A stretch of 59,830 bases of DNA from an uncultured Oscillospiraceae bacterium (GCA_947599875.1 CANQFV010000014.1:1-59830); one strand, 5' to 3'. Numbered from the stretch's first letter, positions 51,165-59,830 are shown. Translations and numbers: made by a program. The notes: a model not told the origin generated them from the sequence alone.

Positions 51165-52550
51165 ATGACGCTGTTCGAGCGGCTGGACGAATACGCCGGC
51201 TCCGGGGCGCAGGCCATGCACATGCCGGGGCACAAGAGGAACACCGCGGCCTTCCCCTGGCTTGCCGGTCTTGCGGAGCGCGACATCACGGAGATCCACG
51301 GGTTTGACAATCTCAACGACCCGGAGGGGCTTTTTGCCCGTCTGGAGGAGCGGATGGCGGCCCTGTGGGGGGCGGATGTGAGCATCCCCCTGGTCAACGG
51401 CAGCACGGTGGGGATCCTGGCCTCGGTTTTGGCGTGTCTGGAGGGCGGCGGGGAGCTGCTGATGGCCAGGGACAGCCACAAGTCCGTGTATAACGCCGCC
51501 GTCCTCTCCCGCGCCGGGACCCGGTATCTCACCCCCCGGCTCCACCCGGTTTTTGGCTTCCCCCTCTCCGTGACGCCGGAGGAGGTGGAGGCGGCCCTGG
51601 ACGCCGCCCCAGGGGTGAAGCTTGTGTGCGTCACCTCCCCCACCTACCAGGGGGTCATCAGTGACATCGCCTCCATAGCCGCCGTCTGCCACCGGCGCGG
51701 TGTCCCTCTGCTGGTGGATGAGGCCCACGGCGCCCACCTGGGCTTCGGGGGCTTCCCCGGATCCGCCGTGGCACAGGGGGCCGATCTTGTGGTGCAGAGC
51801 CTGCACAAGACCCTGCCCAGCCTCACCCAAACGGCTGTCCTCCACATCCGCCGGGGGCTTGTGGACCCCGGCCCGGTGCGGCGCTGTACCGCCATGCTGC
51901 AAAGCTCCTCCCCCTCCTACCTGCTGTCCGCCTCCATCGACGCCTGCGTGGACTTTTTGGAGCGGGAGGGGCAAGAGGCGGCCCATCGCTGGCTGGAGGC
52001 GCTCCTGGCCGCCCGGCGGGAGCTTTCCGGGCTTGAGCGCCTGTCCCTCTGGGACGGCGGGGACGGGGTCTTCCGTTACGACCCCTCCAAGCTCCTGGTC
52101 GGCGGCCCCGGCCTGTGGCTGGAGCGGAAGCTCCGGGATACATACCGGATAGAGCCGGAGTACGCGCTCCTCCGCCACGTCCTGGCCATGACGGGGATGG
52201 GCGACACCCGGGAGAGCCTGGGCCGCCTCACCCGCGCCCTGCGGGAGCTTGACCGGCAGGCCCCGGAGGCGCCGGAGGCGCCCCTCCCCGCCGCCGCGCC
52301 GGCGTACGTCCTCCCCCTTGGTCAGGCCCTGGCCTCACCCGGCCGGGCCGTCCCGGCGGACAGGGCCGCGGGGCGGGTATCCGGGGAGTTTGTCTGGAGC
52401 TATCCCCCGGGGATTCCCCTCCTTGTCCCCGGCCAACGGATCACCGGGGAGACCCTGGCGCAGCTGAGCCTGTCGCCCAACCTGCACTCGACGTATAATG
52501 GGGCGCCAAATTCGATTTTTTGTGTTGACCTTCCGGGAAAAATAGTGTAA
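51165..52550 (+). CDS. Orn/Lys/Arg decarboxylase family PLP enzyme
   Basis: 461 aa, fold-type I PLP enzyme of the short clostridial group-III-like decarboxylase family. The start MHMPGHKRNTAAFPW, NGSTVGILASVLA, DSHKSVYNA, VDEAHGAHLGF and the PLP-lysine motif QSLHKTLPSLTQTA are clear. A C-terminal domain (SYPPGIPLLVPGQRITGE) is present. It would decarboxylate a basic amino acid, giving a polyamine such as agmatine or cadaverine; substrate not determinable. The SCIFF promoter overlaps its last codons. Confidence 0.88.
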   Translation: MTLFERLDEYAGSGAQAMHMPGHKRNTAAFPWLAGLAERDITEIHGFDNLNDPEGLFARLEERMAALWGADVSIPLVNGSTVGILASVLACLEGGGELLMARDSHKSVYNAAVLSRAGTRYLTPRLHPVFGFPLSVTPEEVEAALDAAPGVKLVCVTSPTYQGVISDIASIAAVCHRRGVPLLVDEAHGAHLGFGGFPGSAVAQGADLVVQSLHKTLPSLTQTAVLHIRRGLVDPGPVRRCTAMLQSSSPSYLLSASIDACVDFLEREGQEAAHRWLEALLAARRELSGLERLSLWDGGDGVFRYDPSKLLVGGPGLWLERKLRDTYRIEPEYALLRHVLAMTGMGDTRESLGRLTRALRELDRQAPEAPEAPLPAAAPAYVLPLGQALASPGRAVPADRAAGRVSGEFVWSYPPGIPLLVPGQRITGETLAQLSLSPNLHSTYNGAPNSIFCVDLPGKIV

Positions 52551-52553
52551 AAT
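52525..52553 (+). promoter_or_regulatory. Promoter of the SCIFF peptide gene
   Basis: TTGACC (52525-52530), 17 nt, TAAAAT (52548-52553). It is embedded in the 3' end of the decarboxylase gene; the TAAAAT includes that gene's stop codon. Confidence 0.7.
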
Positions 52554-52587
52554 AGCAGGGTAGTATTTGGGAAAGGGGGACAAACCC

Positions 52588-52734
52588 ATGAAGCGTATCA
52601 CCACCATTGAGACCCGCGACCTTAAAGCCAGCGTCAAGACCGGCGGCTGCGGCGAATGTCAGACCTCCTGCCAGTCCGCCTGCAAGACCTCCTGCGGCGT
52701 TGCCAACCAGCTGTGCGAAAAGAAGAGCAAATAA
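52588..52734 (+). CDS. scfA: SCIFF ranthipeptide precursor
   Basis: A 48-aa peptide with six cysteines at 21, 24, 28, 32, 36 and 43, the 'six cysteines in forty-five residues' pattern. The core reads CGECQTSCQSACKTSC, with an N-terminal leader (MKRITTIETRDLKASVKTGG). It is the substrate of the adjacent radical-SAM maturase, which forms thioether (sactionine/ranthionine-type) cross-links. The family is nearly universal in Clostridia and its role is unsettled (quorum sensing has been suggested). Ribosome site GGGGGA. It is followed by a terminator, so most transcripts probably carry only the peptide. Confidence 0.94.
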   Translation: MKRITTIETRDLKASVKTGGCGECQTSCQSACKTSCGVANQLCEKKSK

Positions 52735-52749
52735 CGATTGGCAAAACAG

Positions 52750-52784
52750 TACCGCTTGCGCAGAAGACGCAGGCGGTATTTTTT
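52750..52784 (+). terminator. Terminator between SCIFF precursor and maturase
   Basis: Stem TACCGCTTGCG/CGCAGGCGGTA (one G-U pair) with a 7-nt loop and a run of six T. Partial readthrough would give a high precursor-to-enzyme ratio. Confidence 0.8.
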
Positions 52785-52840
52785 AACCCGGAGCCGTATT
52801 CCGGATGCGCCGGCCGGGCCGAAATTGGGGAGAATGAGAT

Positions 52841-54220
52841 ATGATTCATCAGTATAAATTAAATGGCTATAACATCGTCCTGGACGTGTACTCCGGCTCC
52901 GTCCATGTGGTGGACGACGTGGCGTATGATATGATCGCCCTGTATGAGACATGCACGCCGGATCAGATCGTCTCCGCCATGCTGGAGAAATACAGGGATC
53001 GTCCGGACGTGACGGAGGCGGATCTGCGGGAGTGCCTGGAGGACATCGGCGCCCTGAAGGACGCAGGGCAGCTTTTTTCCCAGGATCAGTACGCCGGGAT
53101 GGCCTTCGACTTTAAGCGCCGCTCCAACGAGATCAAGGCCCTGTGCCTCCATGTGGCCCACACCTGCAACCTGAACTGCTCCTACTGCTTCGCCTCCCAG
53201 GGGAAATACCACGGGGACCGGGCACTGATGAGCTTTGAGGTGGGAAAACGCGCCCTGGACTTCCTGGTGGAAAGCTCCGGGAACCGCACCAATTTGGAGG
53301 TGGACTTCTTCGGCGGCGAACCGCTGATGAACTGGCAGGTGGTCAAGGATCTTGTGGCCTACGCCAGGAGCATCGAGGCGGAGAAGCACAAGAAATTTCG
53401 GTTCACCCTGACAACAAACGGCGTCCTGGTGGACGACGACGTCATCGAGTTCTCCAACCGGGAGATGAACAACGTGGTCATGTCCATCGACGGCCGGCCC
53501 CAGGTCCACGACCGCTTCCGGGTGGATCTGGCCGGGAAGGGCAGCTATGAGAAGGTAGTCCCCAAGTTTTTGGAGTTCGCCCGCCGCCGGGGGGAGCGGG
53601 ACTACTACGTCCGGGGGACCTTCACCCACTGCAACGTGGATTTCACCAATGACCTTCTGCACCTGGCGGATCTGGGCTTTACCAAGCTGAGCATGGAGCC
53701 GGTGGTCTGCTCCCCCGACGACCCCTGCGCCCTGACGGAGGACGACCTGCCCCGGCTCTATGAGCAGTACGAGATCCTGGCCCGGGAGATGCTGAAGCGG
53801 GAGGAGGAGGGCCGCCCCTTCACCTTCTACCACTACATGATCGACCTGGCCCACGGGCCGTGCATCTACAAGCGCATCTCCGGGTGCGGCTCCGGCACGG
53901 AGTATATGGCCGTCACCCCCTGGGGGGATCTGTACCCCTGCCACCAGTTCGTGGGGGATGAGAAGTATCTCATGGGCAACATCTGGGACGGCGTGACAAA
54001 CGACGCCCTCCGGGACGAGTTTAAATACTGCAACGTGTACGCCAGGCCCGAGTGCGACAGCTGCTGGGCCAGGCTCTACTGCTCCGGCGGATGCGCGGCC
54101 AACGCCTATCACGCCTCCGGCTCCATCCGGGGCGTCTACGACTACGGCTGCCGCCTCTTCCGCAAGCGCATGGAGTGCGCCATTATGATGCAGGCCGCCA
54201 GGGCGGAAAAATCTGAGTAA
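52841..54220 (+). CDS. scfB: Radical SAM SCIFF peptide maturase
   Basis: 459 aa. The N-terminal about 95 residues are the precursor-recognition part (MIHQYKLNGYNIVLDVYSGSVHVVD). The radical SAM cluster motif is Cys109/113/116 (TCNLNCSYC), followed by the C-terminal SPASM domain with auxiliary-cluster cysteines (GCGSGTEYMAVTPWGDLYPC, CDSCWARLYCSGGC). It installs thioether bonds in the SCIFF peptide encoded 107 nt upstream. Length and motifs fit the thioether cross-link-forming SCIFF maturase family. ATG 52841 follows GGGGAG. Confidence 0.94.
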   Translation: MIHQYKLNGYNIVLDVYSGSVHVVDDVAYDMIALYETCTPDQIVSAMLEKYRDRPDVTEADLRECLEDIGALKDAGQLFSQDQYAGMAFDFKRRSNEIKALCLHVAHTCNLNCSYCFASQGKYHGDRALMSFEVGKRALDFLVESSGNRTNLEVDFFGGEPLMNWQVVKDLVAYARSIEAEKHKKFRFTLTTNGVLVDDDVIEFSNREMNNVVMSIDGRPQVHDRFRVDLAGKGSYEKVVPKFLEFARRRGERDYYVRGTFTHCNVDFTNDLLHLADLGFTKLSMEPVVCSPDDPCALTEDDLPRLYEQYEILAREMLKREEEGRPFTFYHYMIDLAHGPCIYKRISGCGSGTEYMAVTPWGDLYPCHQFVGDEKYLMGNIWDGVTNDALRDEFKYCNVYARPECDSCWARLYCSGGCAANAYHASGSIRGVYDYGCRLFRKRMECAIMMQAARAEKSE

Positions 54221-54244
54221 TGCGTTAGTAGAGGAATCGAGATC

Positions 54245-55513
54245 TTGGAAAACAACGACATGGAGCGGGCCGTCCTTGTGGGGCTGGCCGCGGACAGCAT
54301 GGAGGAGCGGGAGCGCTCCTCAGAGGAATCCCTTGAGGAGCTGGCGGCCCTGCTGGAGACAGCCGGCGGCGTCCCGGTGGGCAGGATCCTCCAGAGCAAG
54401 CGCACGCCCGACCCCAGGAGCTTTATCGGGGAGGGCAAGGTTCGGGAGGTGAAGGAGCTGGCGGAGGCCAACGACTGCACCCTGGCTGTCTTTGACAACG
54501 AGCTTTCCCCCTCCCAGCTCCGGGCACTGGAGGAGGATCTGGGGCTGCGGGTGCTTGACCGCTCCCAGCTGATCCTGGACATCTTCGCCAGCCGCGCCAG
54601 GACAAGGGAGGGGCGGCTCCAGGTGGAGCTGGCCCAGTACAACTATCTCCTCCCGCGCCTGACGGGCATGTGGACGCACCTGGTACGCCAGACGGCCTCC
54701 GGCGGGAAGAGTCCCATCGGCACCCGCGGCCCTGGCGAGACCCAGCTGGAGACCGACCGCCGCCACATCCGCCGGAAGATCCAGAAGCTCCGGGAGGAGC
54801 TGGAGGACGTGCGCCGCGTCCGCGGCACCCAGCGCCGGGCGCGGGAGAAAAACGGCGTGCCCGTCATCGCCCTGGTGGGCTACACGAACGCGGGGAAATC
54901 CACCCTCTTAAACCGCCTGACCGGGGAGAGCATCCCGGCCAACGACCGGCTTTTTGACACACTGGACACCACCACCCGCAGGCTTGTCCTGGCCCCGGGC
55001 AGCGAGGCGCTGATCTCCGACACCGTTGGCTTCATCCGCAAGCTCCCCCACCACTTGGTGGAGGCCTTCAAGGCCACGCTGGAGGAGCTGGCCTACGCCG
55101 ACGTGCTGATCCACGTCATCGACGCCTCCTCCCCGGAGCGGGACGCCCAGGCCCAGGTGGTCCAGCGGCTCATCGAGGAGCTGGACGCCTCCGGGACCCC
55201 CACCATCCAGGCGTACAACAAGGCGGACGTGTGCCCCGACCCCGCGGGGATCCCCCGGGGGGAGAACGTGCTGGCCATCTCCGCCAAGACCGGGGAGGGC
55301 ACCGGCCGTCTGCTGGAGGCCGTGGCGGCCATTCTGAGCCGCGGGCAAAAGCGCGTCCGTCTCCTCCTCCCCTACGCCCAGGCCGGGCTTCTTGACCTCC
55401 TGCACCGGGGGGCCCAGGTTCACGGCGTGGAGTACGGCGAGGGCGGCATCGCGGTGGATGTCACCGTGAGGCCGGAGCTGTGGGGCACGGTAAAAGAATT
55501 TGTAAGCGATTGA
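54245..55513 (+). CDS. hflX: Ribosome-associated GTPase HflX
   Basis: 422 aa. The HflX N-terminal domain (FIGEGKVREVKELAEANDCTLAVFDNELSPSQLRALEE) and coiled region (GPGETQLETDRRHIRRKIQKL) precede the GTPase domain with G1 GYTNAGKST, G3 DTVGFIRKLPHHLVEAF and G4 NKAD. It binds ribosomes and can split stalled 70S particles. The start is TTG 54245, eight bases after GAGGAA. It lies 24 nt after the SCIFF maturase, perhaps co-transcribed. Confidence 0.92.
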   Translation: MENNDMERAVLVGLAADSMEERERSSEESLEELAALLETAGGVPVGRILQSKRTPDPRSFIGEGKVREVKELAEANDCTLAVFDNELSPSQLRALEEDLGLRVLDRSQLILDIFASRARTREGRLQVELAQYNYLLPRLTGMWTHLVRQTASGGKSPIGTRGPGETQLETDRRHIRRKIQKLREELEDVRRVRGTQRRAREKNGVPVIALVGYTNAGKSTLLNRLTGESIPANDRLFDTLDTTTRRLVLAPGSEALISDTVGFIRKLPHHLVEAFKATLEELAYADVLIHVIDASSPERDAQAQVVQRLIEELDASGTPTIQAYNKADVCPDPAGIPRGENVLAISAKTGEGTGRLLEAVAAILSRGQKRVRLLLPYAQAGLLDLLHRGAQVHGVEYGEGGIAVDVTVRPELWGTVKEFVSD

Positions 55514-55530
55514 GCTTTTTAGGAGCCGCT

Positions 55531-56169
55531 ATGTCCGACTACATCATCCCCGCGGGGTTCGGCGAAATTGAGACCGTGGAAAAGCGCTCCCGCTTTATCG
55601 GGCGGGTGTGGAACGTGTCCACGGAGGCGGATGCCCTGGAGAAGCTCCGGGAGACCCGGGAGCGGCACTGGGACGCAAGCCACAACGTGTACGCCTACTC
55701 CATCCACGCCTCGGGCGCGGCCCGGTTTTCCGACGACGGGGAGCCGTCCGGCACCTCGGGACTTCCCGTGCTGGAGGTGTTTCGCAAATCCGGCGTGGAG
55801 GATTTTTGCTGTGTGGTGACCCGGTACTTCGGCGGGATCCTCCTGGGCACCGGCGGGCTGACCCGGGCGTATTCCAAGGCCGCCTCCCTGGCCCTGGAGG
55901 CCGCGGGGCGGGCCAGGATGACCAGGCTCCTCACCGTCAACCTGATCTGCTCCTACCCCCAGTACGACCGCCTGCGGGTGGAGCTTCCCCGGTACGAGGC
56001 CCAGGTGGACAGATCGGCGTTTGCCGCCGACGTGGAGCTTGACCTGTCCATGACCCCGGAGCAGTACAGCCGGTTTCTGCCCCGCATCACGGAGCTGACC
56101 GCCGGGACAGCCCTGTGCGAGGTGAGCGGGGAGATCCTCCGGCCCGTCAGGATCCAAACCGCGGATTGA
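55531..56169 (+). CDS. YigZ/IMPACT family protein
   Basis: 212 aa. The IMPACT/UPF0029 domain is clear (EKRSRFIGRV, ASHNVYAYSI, FSDDGEPSGTSGLPVLEVF, VVTRYFGGILLGTGGLTRAYSKAA), followed by the smaller C-terminal domain. The family is associated with translation control, but the bacterial role is unsettled. Start 55531 follows AGGAGC, 17 nt after hflX. The gene order hflX-yigZ-lipoprotein suggests one transcript. Confidence 0.9.
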   Translation: MSDYIIPAGFGEIETVEKRSRFIGRVWNVSTEADALEKLRETRERHWDASHNVYAYSIHASGAARFSDDGEPSGTSGLPVLEVFRKSGVEDFCCVVTRYFGGILLGTGGLTRAYSKAASLALEAAGRARMTRLLTVNLICSYPQYDRLRVELPRYEAQVDRSAFAADVELDLSMTPEQYSRFLPRITELTAGTALCEVSGEILRPVRIQTAD

Positions 56170-56178
56170 GAGGAACGT

Positions 56179-57585
56179 ATGAAAAAATCCCTTTGTTTTC
56201 TTCTTGTGTGCCTCCTGCTCCTCTTCCCTCTGGCCGGCTGCGGCCGGGAGGGGGGGCCGGAGCGCAATTGCGGCGCCGAGGAGCTGGCCGCCGCCGTTCT
56301 GGCCGGGCAGGAGAGCTACCCGGAACTGCACGCCGCCCGGTACGGGGACGCGGAGTTTGCCCAATTTGCCCCCCTCTACCTGGGGGAGCTTAGCGGGCGC
56401 GTGACGGACGGGGTCATCTGCTACCCCTTCTTCCCCAGCGCCGTGGAGGTCACCGTCTTCCGCATGGACTCCCCGGACAGCGCCAAGGCGGCGCGGGAGC
56501 CGCTGGAGGCCTACCGGGATCAGCAGGTGGAGGCGTTTTTCGGCTACGCGCCGGAGGAGTCGGCCTTGGCCGAGGAGGGCGTGGTCCTGATCCACGGCGC
56601 CTTCGCCGCGCTGCTGATCTGCGGCGATGCGCAGCAGGCGGAGCGGGACTTTCTGGCCTGCTTTGACGCCGGCGCCCCGGCCCCGGGGCGGCTTGAGGAT
56701 TACACCGTGACGGAGCCGGCCCCGGAACCCCAGCAGAATCCGGAACAAACCCCCACCCCGGAACAGAATCCGGAGCAAAACCCTGACCCCGAACAGAACC
56801 CGGAACAGAGTCCCGATCCGAACCCTGATCCGGAGCAGAACCCGGGACAAAACCCTGATCCGGGACAGAACCCCGATTCGGAGCAAAACCCCACCCCGAG
56901 TCCCGACCCGGAGCAGACTCCCGATCCGGAACCCGATCCGGGACAGAATCCGGAGCCGAAACCCGACCCCAACCCCGTCACCGGCGGCAGGCCGGAGGGG
57001 GAGTACGACCACGACGCGGTGGTTCTGGCCTTCTCCACGGGGGACACCGGCGGGCTGAACCCCAAAAACTTAGCCATCTATGAGGAGTGCGGGCGTATCA
57101 TCAACGAGCTGACGGCCCCGGACATGAGCCTGTGGGAGCGGGAGCTGGCCGTCAACGACTACATCGTCACCCACGCCGAGTATGACCCCGGCGAGCTGGA
57201 CAGCCACATAGGATCGCCCGATCCGGACAACGACAACCCCTACGGGATCCTCTTTGCCGGCAAGGGGATCTGCCTGGGCTACTCCTCCACCTTCCAGCTG
57301 TTTATGGACATTCTGGGCATCCCCTGCATCACCGTCCACGGCTACGCCCACAACCGCGCCGACGAACACGCCTGGAACATGGTGCAGCTGGACGGGGAGT
57401 GGTACTGCGTGGACGTGACCTGGAATGACCCGGTGATCTCCGGCGGCACCCTGGACGCGGAGACCGCGCTTCTCTACTACGGCCGCCAGTATTTCAACGT
57501 CACAAGCGATATGCTGCGCATGACCGACCACCAGTGGGACGAGGACGTCCCGGAGGCCACGGCCACGGCGCGGAACTATTTCTGA
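56179..57585 (+). CDS. Lipoprotein with Pro/Gln/Asn repeat linker and transglutaminase-like domain
   Basis: 468 aa. The signal peptide ends in a lipobox (FPLAGC, Cys near residue 21), so it is membrane-tethered outside the cell. A DUF4358-like domain (about 30-175) is followed by about 100 residues of imperfect tandem repeats of PEQNPDP type (176-275). The C-terminal transglutaminase/protease-like domain has a Cys365 ([10 protein letters not shown]), His397 (DEHAWNMV), Asp412 (CVDVTWND) triad. It may cross-link or cleave wall-associated proteins; the repeat would act as a flexible spacer through the wall. It starts nine bases after the yigZ gene. Confidence 0.85.
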   Translation: MKKSLCFLLVCLLLLFPLAGCGREGGPERNCGAEELAAAVLAGQESYPELHAARYGDAEFAQFAPLYLGELSGRVTDGVICYPFFPSAVEVTVFRMDSPDSAKAAREPLEAYRDQQVEAFFGYAPEESALAEEGVVLIHGAFAALLICGDAQQAERDFLACFDAGAPAPGRLEDYTVTEPAPEPQQNPEQTPTPEQNPEQNPDPEQNPEQSPDPNPDPEQNPGQNPDPGQNPDSEQNPTPSPDPEQTPDPEPDPGQNPEPKPDPNPVTGGRPEGEYDHDAVVLAFSTGDTGGLNPKNLAIYEECGRIINELTAPDMSLWERELAVNDYIVTHAEYDPGELDSHIGSPDPDNDNPYGILFAGKGICLGYSSTFQLFMDILGIPCITVHGYAHNRADEHAWNMVQLDGEWYCVDVTWNDPVISGGTLDAETALLYYGRQYFNVTSDMLRMTDHQWDEDVPEATATARNYF

Positions 57586-57626
57586 TCCCCAGGAAGCCGC
57601 GGGGATCGCCCCCTGGGAGGGATAAC

Positions 57627-59126
57627 ATGGCAAAAAAGCAAAAGCCCACTCCCTTTACCGATTATCTTGACTCCCTGCCCTCCCCGGACAGGGAGCGGGT
57701 GGACTCCTTTATGGCGGTGCTTGACCGGCATCTCCGGATCGCCCGGGAGTGGAAGCGCCAGCTGGTGCGGGATTTTGAAAACGCCCTTCTCTGGTACGCC
57801 GAAAACGGCGTGCCCCTGGAGGATGCCCTGACGCGCCTCTCCCCCGCCAAGCTGGGGGGCTTTTACTGCCGCCCCGCCGACGGCTGGTTCCCGCTGGACG
57901 CGGCGGCCAAGGTGTATCCCCTGTCCATGAGCCACAAGCTCATGGCCGTTTTCCGCCTGTCCTTGACCCTGGACGCCCCCGTGGTGCCGGAGCTTTTGCA
58001 GATGGCCCTGACCTTCACCATCAAGCGCTTCCCCTTCTTCGCCACCACCATCAAGAACGGGATCTTCTGGCACTACATCGACGCGGCCAAGCGCCGCTTC
58101 CCCGTGGAGCCGGAGTCCACCGTCCCCTGCGCCGACATCGACGTCTCCGTCACAGGCTCCAAATCCTTCCGCGTCCTGTATTACAAAAACCGTCTGAGCT
58201 GTGAGTTCTTCCACATCCTCACCGACGGCACCGGCGGCGCCATTTTTCTGAAGAGCCTGGCGGCGGAGTATCTGCGTCTTCTCGGCATCCCCGTGGCCGC
58301 CGAGAAGGGCGCCCTGGACATCGACGCCCTGCCCGACGCCCGGGAGTCGGCGGACGACTTCGCCAAATATGTGTCCGGGAAAAAGACCTCCGGCTTCGTG
58401 GACAAGCCGGCCATCCAGATGGGGGGCAAGCTCTCCCCCGTCAAGCCCTGCCAGGTGATCCACCTGGACATGGACGCCGCCGCCCTCAGGGACGCGGCCA
58501 GGAGCCGGGGCGTCTCGGTGACGGCCCTGGTGGCCGCCATGATGTTCGTCTCCTGCAAGGCCGCCACGGATCGCCAGCACGGCACGGTACACATCCAGGT
58601 GCCGGTGAATATGCGCAAGTATTACGAGTCCCGGACTCTCCGGAATTTCTCCTTGTACGCCAATATCCACCTGCCCCTGGAGGAGATCACGGGCGTTGAC
58701 AGCATCCTGCCCCAGGTGGCGTCGCAGCTCACCGCCGGCGTGGCCCCGGAGAAGATGCAGGAGATGATGAACGGCGCGGTGAAGCTGGTGCGCTCCGTCC
58801 GCCTGGTGCCGCTGTTTATCAAGTGCCCCGTGGCCCGGGTGGTCTACGGCTTTCTGGGGGATCGGGCCTTCACGACCACCCTCTCCAACCTGGGTGTGGT
58901 GGAGCTGCCCCAGGGGATGGACGCCCATGTGCGGAAAATGGATTTCGTCCTGGGTACCGTTGCCCTGGCCAGGGCGGCGGTGTCTATGGTGACGGTGAAC
59001 GGCGTCTGTACCCTGTCCATCGCCAAGCTGACCACCGATCCGTCCTTTGAAGAGCGCATGTGCGCCCTCCTCCGGGAGACGGGTCTCCGTATCAAAGTGT
59101 CCGGGAGTGAGCTTTATGGAATTTGA
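57627..59126 (+). CDS. Condensation-domain/alcohol acetyltransferase-like acyltransferase
   Basis: 499 aa. An N-terminal helical segment is followed by a chloramphenicol-acetyltransferase-like fold with the HxxxD(G) motif: His196-Asp200 in FHILTDGTGG. Segments such as PVNMRKYYESRTLRNFSLYANI and TLSNLGVVELP match clostridial proteins annotated alcohol acetyltransferase or condensation-domain proteins. It would transfer an acyl group to an alcohol or amine; no carrier-protein or peptide-synthetase gene is nearby. ATG 57627 follows GGGAGGG. The 3' end overlaps the next gene by 11 bases. Confidence 0.75.
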   Translation: MAKKQKPTPFTDYLDSLPSPDRERVDSFMAVLDRHLRIAREWKRQLVRDFENALLWYAENGVPLEDALTRLSPAKLGGFYCRPADGWFPLDAAAKVYPLSMSHKLMAVFRLSLTLDAPVVPELLQMALTFTIKRFPFFATTIKNGIFWHYIDAAKRRFPVEPESTVPCADIDVSVTGSKSFRVLYYKNRLSCEFFHILTDGTGGAIFLKSLAAEYLRLLGIPVAAEKGALDIDALPDARESADDFAKYVSGKKTSGFVDKPAIQMGGKLSPVKPCQVIHLDMDAAALRDAARSRGVSVTALVAAMMFVSCKAATDRQHGTVHIQVPVNMRKYYESRTLRNFSLYANIHLPLEEITGVDSILPQVASQLTAGVAPEKMQEMMNGAVKLVRSVRLVPLFIKCPVARVVYGFLGDRAFTTTLSNLGVVELPQGMDAHVRKMDFVLGTVALARAAVSMVTVNGVCTLSIAKLTTDPSFEERMCALLRETGLRIKVSGSELYGI

Positions 59127-59688
59127 GATCGTCTATCCCCATGTGAAAAAGCACTCCATCGCCATGCTGATCATCCGCCGGGTCTTCGGCCTGCTGTTTT
59201 TGGCGGCGGCGGCGGTGTGCCTCACGGTGAATCTCGTCCTGGGGGGCAAGTGGTGGAGCGTCATCGTCCTGTGGAGCCTCTATATGGTCTGGTCCCTCGT
59301 CCTGCAGGCGCCGCTGGTGGAGCGGAATCTCATCAGCCAGGGGGTAAAGCTGGCCGTGATGACGGTGATCCTCCTTGTCCTGATCGACTGGCTCCTGGTC
59401 CCCGGCTGGGCCGGATTCGTGGTGCCCATCGTGGCCTACGGGGCGCTCATCGTCCTGGCCGTCCTGTTCTTCGTGAACGTGTCCAAACAGCGCCACAACG
59501 TGATGCCCCTGATCCTCCTCACCGTCCTTGTGGCCGTTGGCTCCGCCCTGGCCCTCTTCGTCTTCTCCGAGACCCGCTGGCCCATGATCGTCCTGGCCTC
59601 CACCGCCGCCGTGCTGCTGGTGGCCACGGCCTTCACCCTGAGAAGCCGCCTGATCTCCGAATTGGTAAAGCGGTTCCACATAAAATAA
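59116..59688 (+). CDS. DUF6320-type polytopic membrane protein
   Basis: 190 aa with about six hydrophobic helices (VFGLLFLAAAAVCLTVNLVL, VKLAVMTVILLVLIDWLLV, AGFVVPIVAYGALIVLAVLF, MPLILLTVLVAVGSALALFVF, MIVLASTAAVLLVATAF and one near residue 45). The N-terminus EFEIVYPHVKKHSIAML lacks a signal peptide. It is translationally coupled to the acyltransferase, so the two probably act together at the membrane. I recall similar pairs in other Clostridia; the function is unknown. Confidence 0.78.
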   Translation: MEFEIVYPHVKKHSIAMLIIRRVFGLLFLAAAAVCLTVNLVLGGKWWSVIVLWSLYMVWSLVLQAPLVERNLISQGVKLAVMTVILLVLIDWLLVPGWAGFVVPIVAYGALIVLAVLFFVNVSKQRHNVMPLILLTVLVAVGSALALFVFSETRWPMIVLASTAAVLLVATAFTLRSRLISELVKRFHIK

Positions 59689-59689
59689 A

Positions 59690-59830
59690 CTGGCGAAAAA
59701 AGCCATCGATTTCTCTGACGAGAAATCGATGGCCTTTTTCTGCCAAGGGGGGACGTGCGGGAATATGCCCATGAATTCTGCGGAATTCATGGGCATATTC
59801 CCTGCTGCCGCGCTGTGCGACCAGTCTGCG
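59690..59830 (+). repeat. Solo A-B-C-D hairpin element, truncated by window end
   Basis: Begins one base after the preceding stop. The A hairpin is (A)GCCATCGATTTCTC paired with GAGAAATCGATGGC inside GAAAAA/TTTTTC. The B hairpin (59757-59803) is identical to the one after gdhA (arms GGAATATGCCCATGAATTC). C begins with GCGACCAGTC and is cut by the window end. Confidence 0.78.

Overview
This 59.8 kb window is GC-rich (mid-60s percent by eye), densely coding, and looks like a chromosomal segment of an anaerobic, gut-type Clostridia (Oscillospiraceae/Ruminococcaceae-like). The clues are LL-diaminopimelate aminotransferase (DapL), a SCIFF peptide with its radical-SAM maturase, HemZ, a sigma factor/DUF4179 pair, a serpin, strong GGAGG ribosome sites, and TTG/GTG starts. 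No tRNA, rRNA, CRISPR array, prophage or transposase gene was found.

Layout. 1-9.6 kb: SLH/amidase-like secreted protein, asparagine synthetase, dapL, carA, and a carB fused to a diaminopimelate-epimerase-like domain that lacks both catalytic cysteines. 10.3-11.9 kb: sigma factor and membrane DUF4179 partner. 11.9-20.4 kb: a complete aromatic amino acid locus (aroF, tyrA, aroB, aroA, aroC, pheA, aroE-aroK fusion, aroQ). It is preceded by a Phe/Tyr-rich leader peptide and a terminator/antiterminator, a ribosome-mediated attenuator. 20.4-30.6 kb: second asparagine synthetase, then a minus-strand block (nucleoside kinase, hemZ, MBL hydrolase, dtd, relA, recJ). 32-39.6 kb: U32 protein, maf, mreC, mreD, PBP2, minD and an active-site-degenerate mgsA. 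39.7-43.6 kb: hisS, a small membrane protein, aspS and a candidate small RNA. 45-48 kb: membrane-anchored serpin and gdhA. 49.3-59.7 kb: PrsA/SurA-like protein, Orn/Lys/Arg decarboxylase family enzyme, SCIFF peptide and maturase, hflX, YigZ family, transglutaminase-like lipoprotein, acyltransferase and DUF6320 protein.

The most unusual feature is a family of non-coding intergenic elements at about ten loci. The basic unit (about 180-300 nt, called A-B-C-D here) is four consecutive hairpins with nearly invariant flanks and loops. The stem arms differ from copy to copy but stay complementary. Solo units usually sit directly after a stop codon. Three loci (30.6-31.9, 43.6-45.0, 48.2-49.2 kb) carry long composites: two inverted A-B-C-D ends enclosing further palindromic modules, including a GGGACGGTTCTTT/AACCGTCCC repeat. 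One module also sits immediately before carA.

Functionally the window is mostly housekeeping: nitrogen assimilation (gdhA, two asnB, carAB), aromatic amino acids, cell wall and shape, stringent response and aminoacylation. Functions are assigned by reading motifs; no database search was run.
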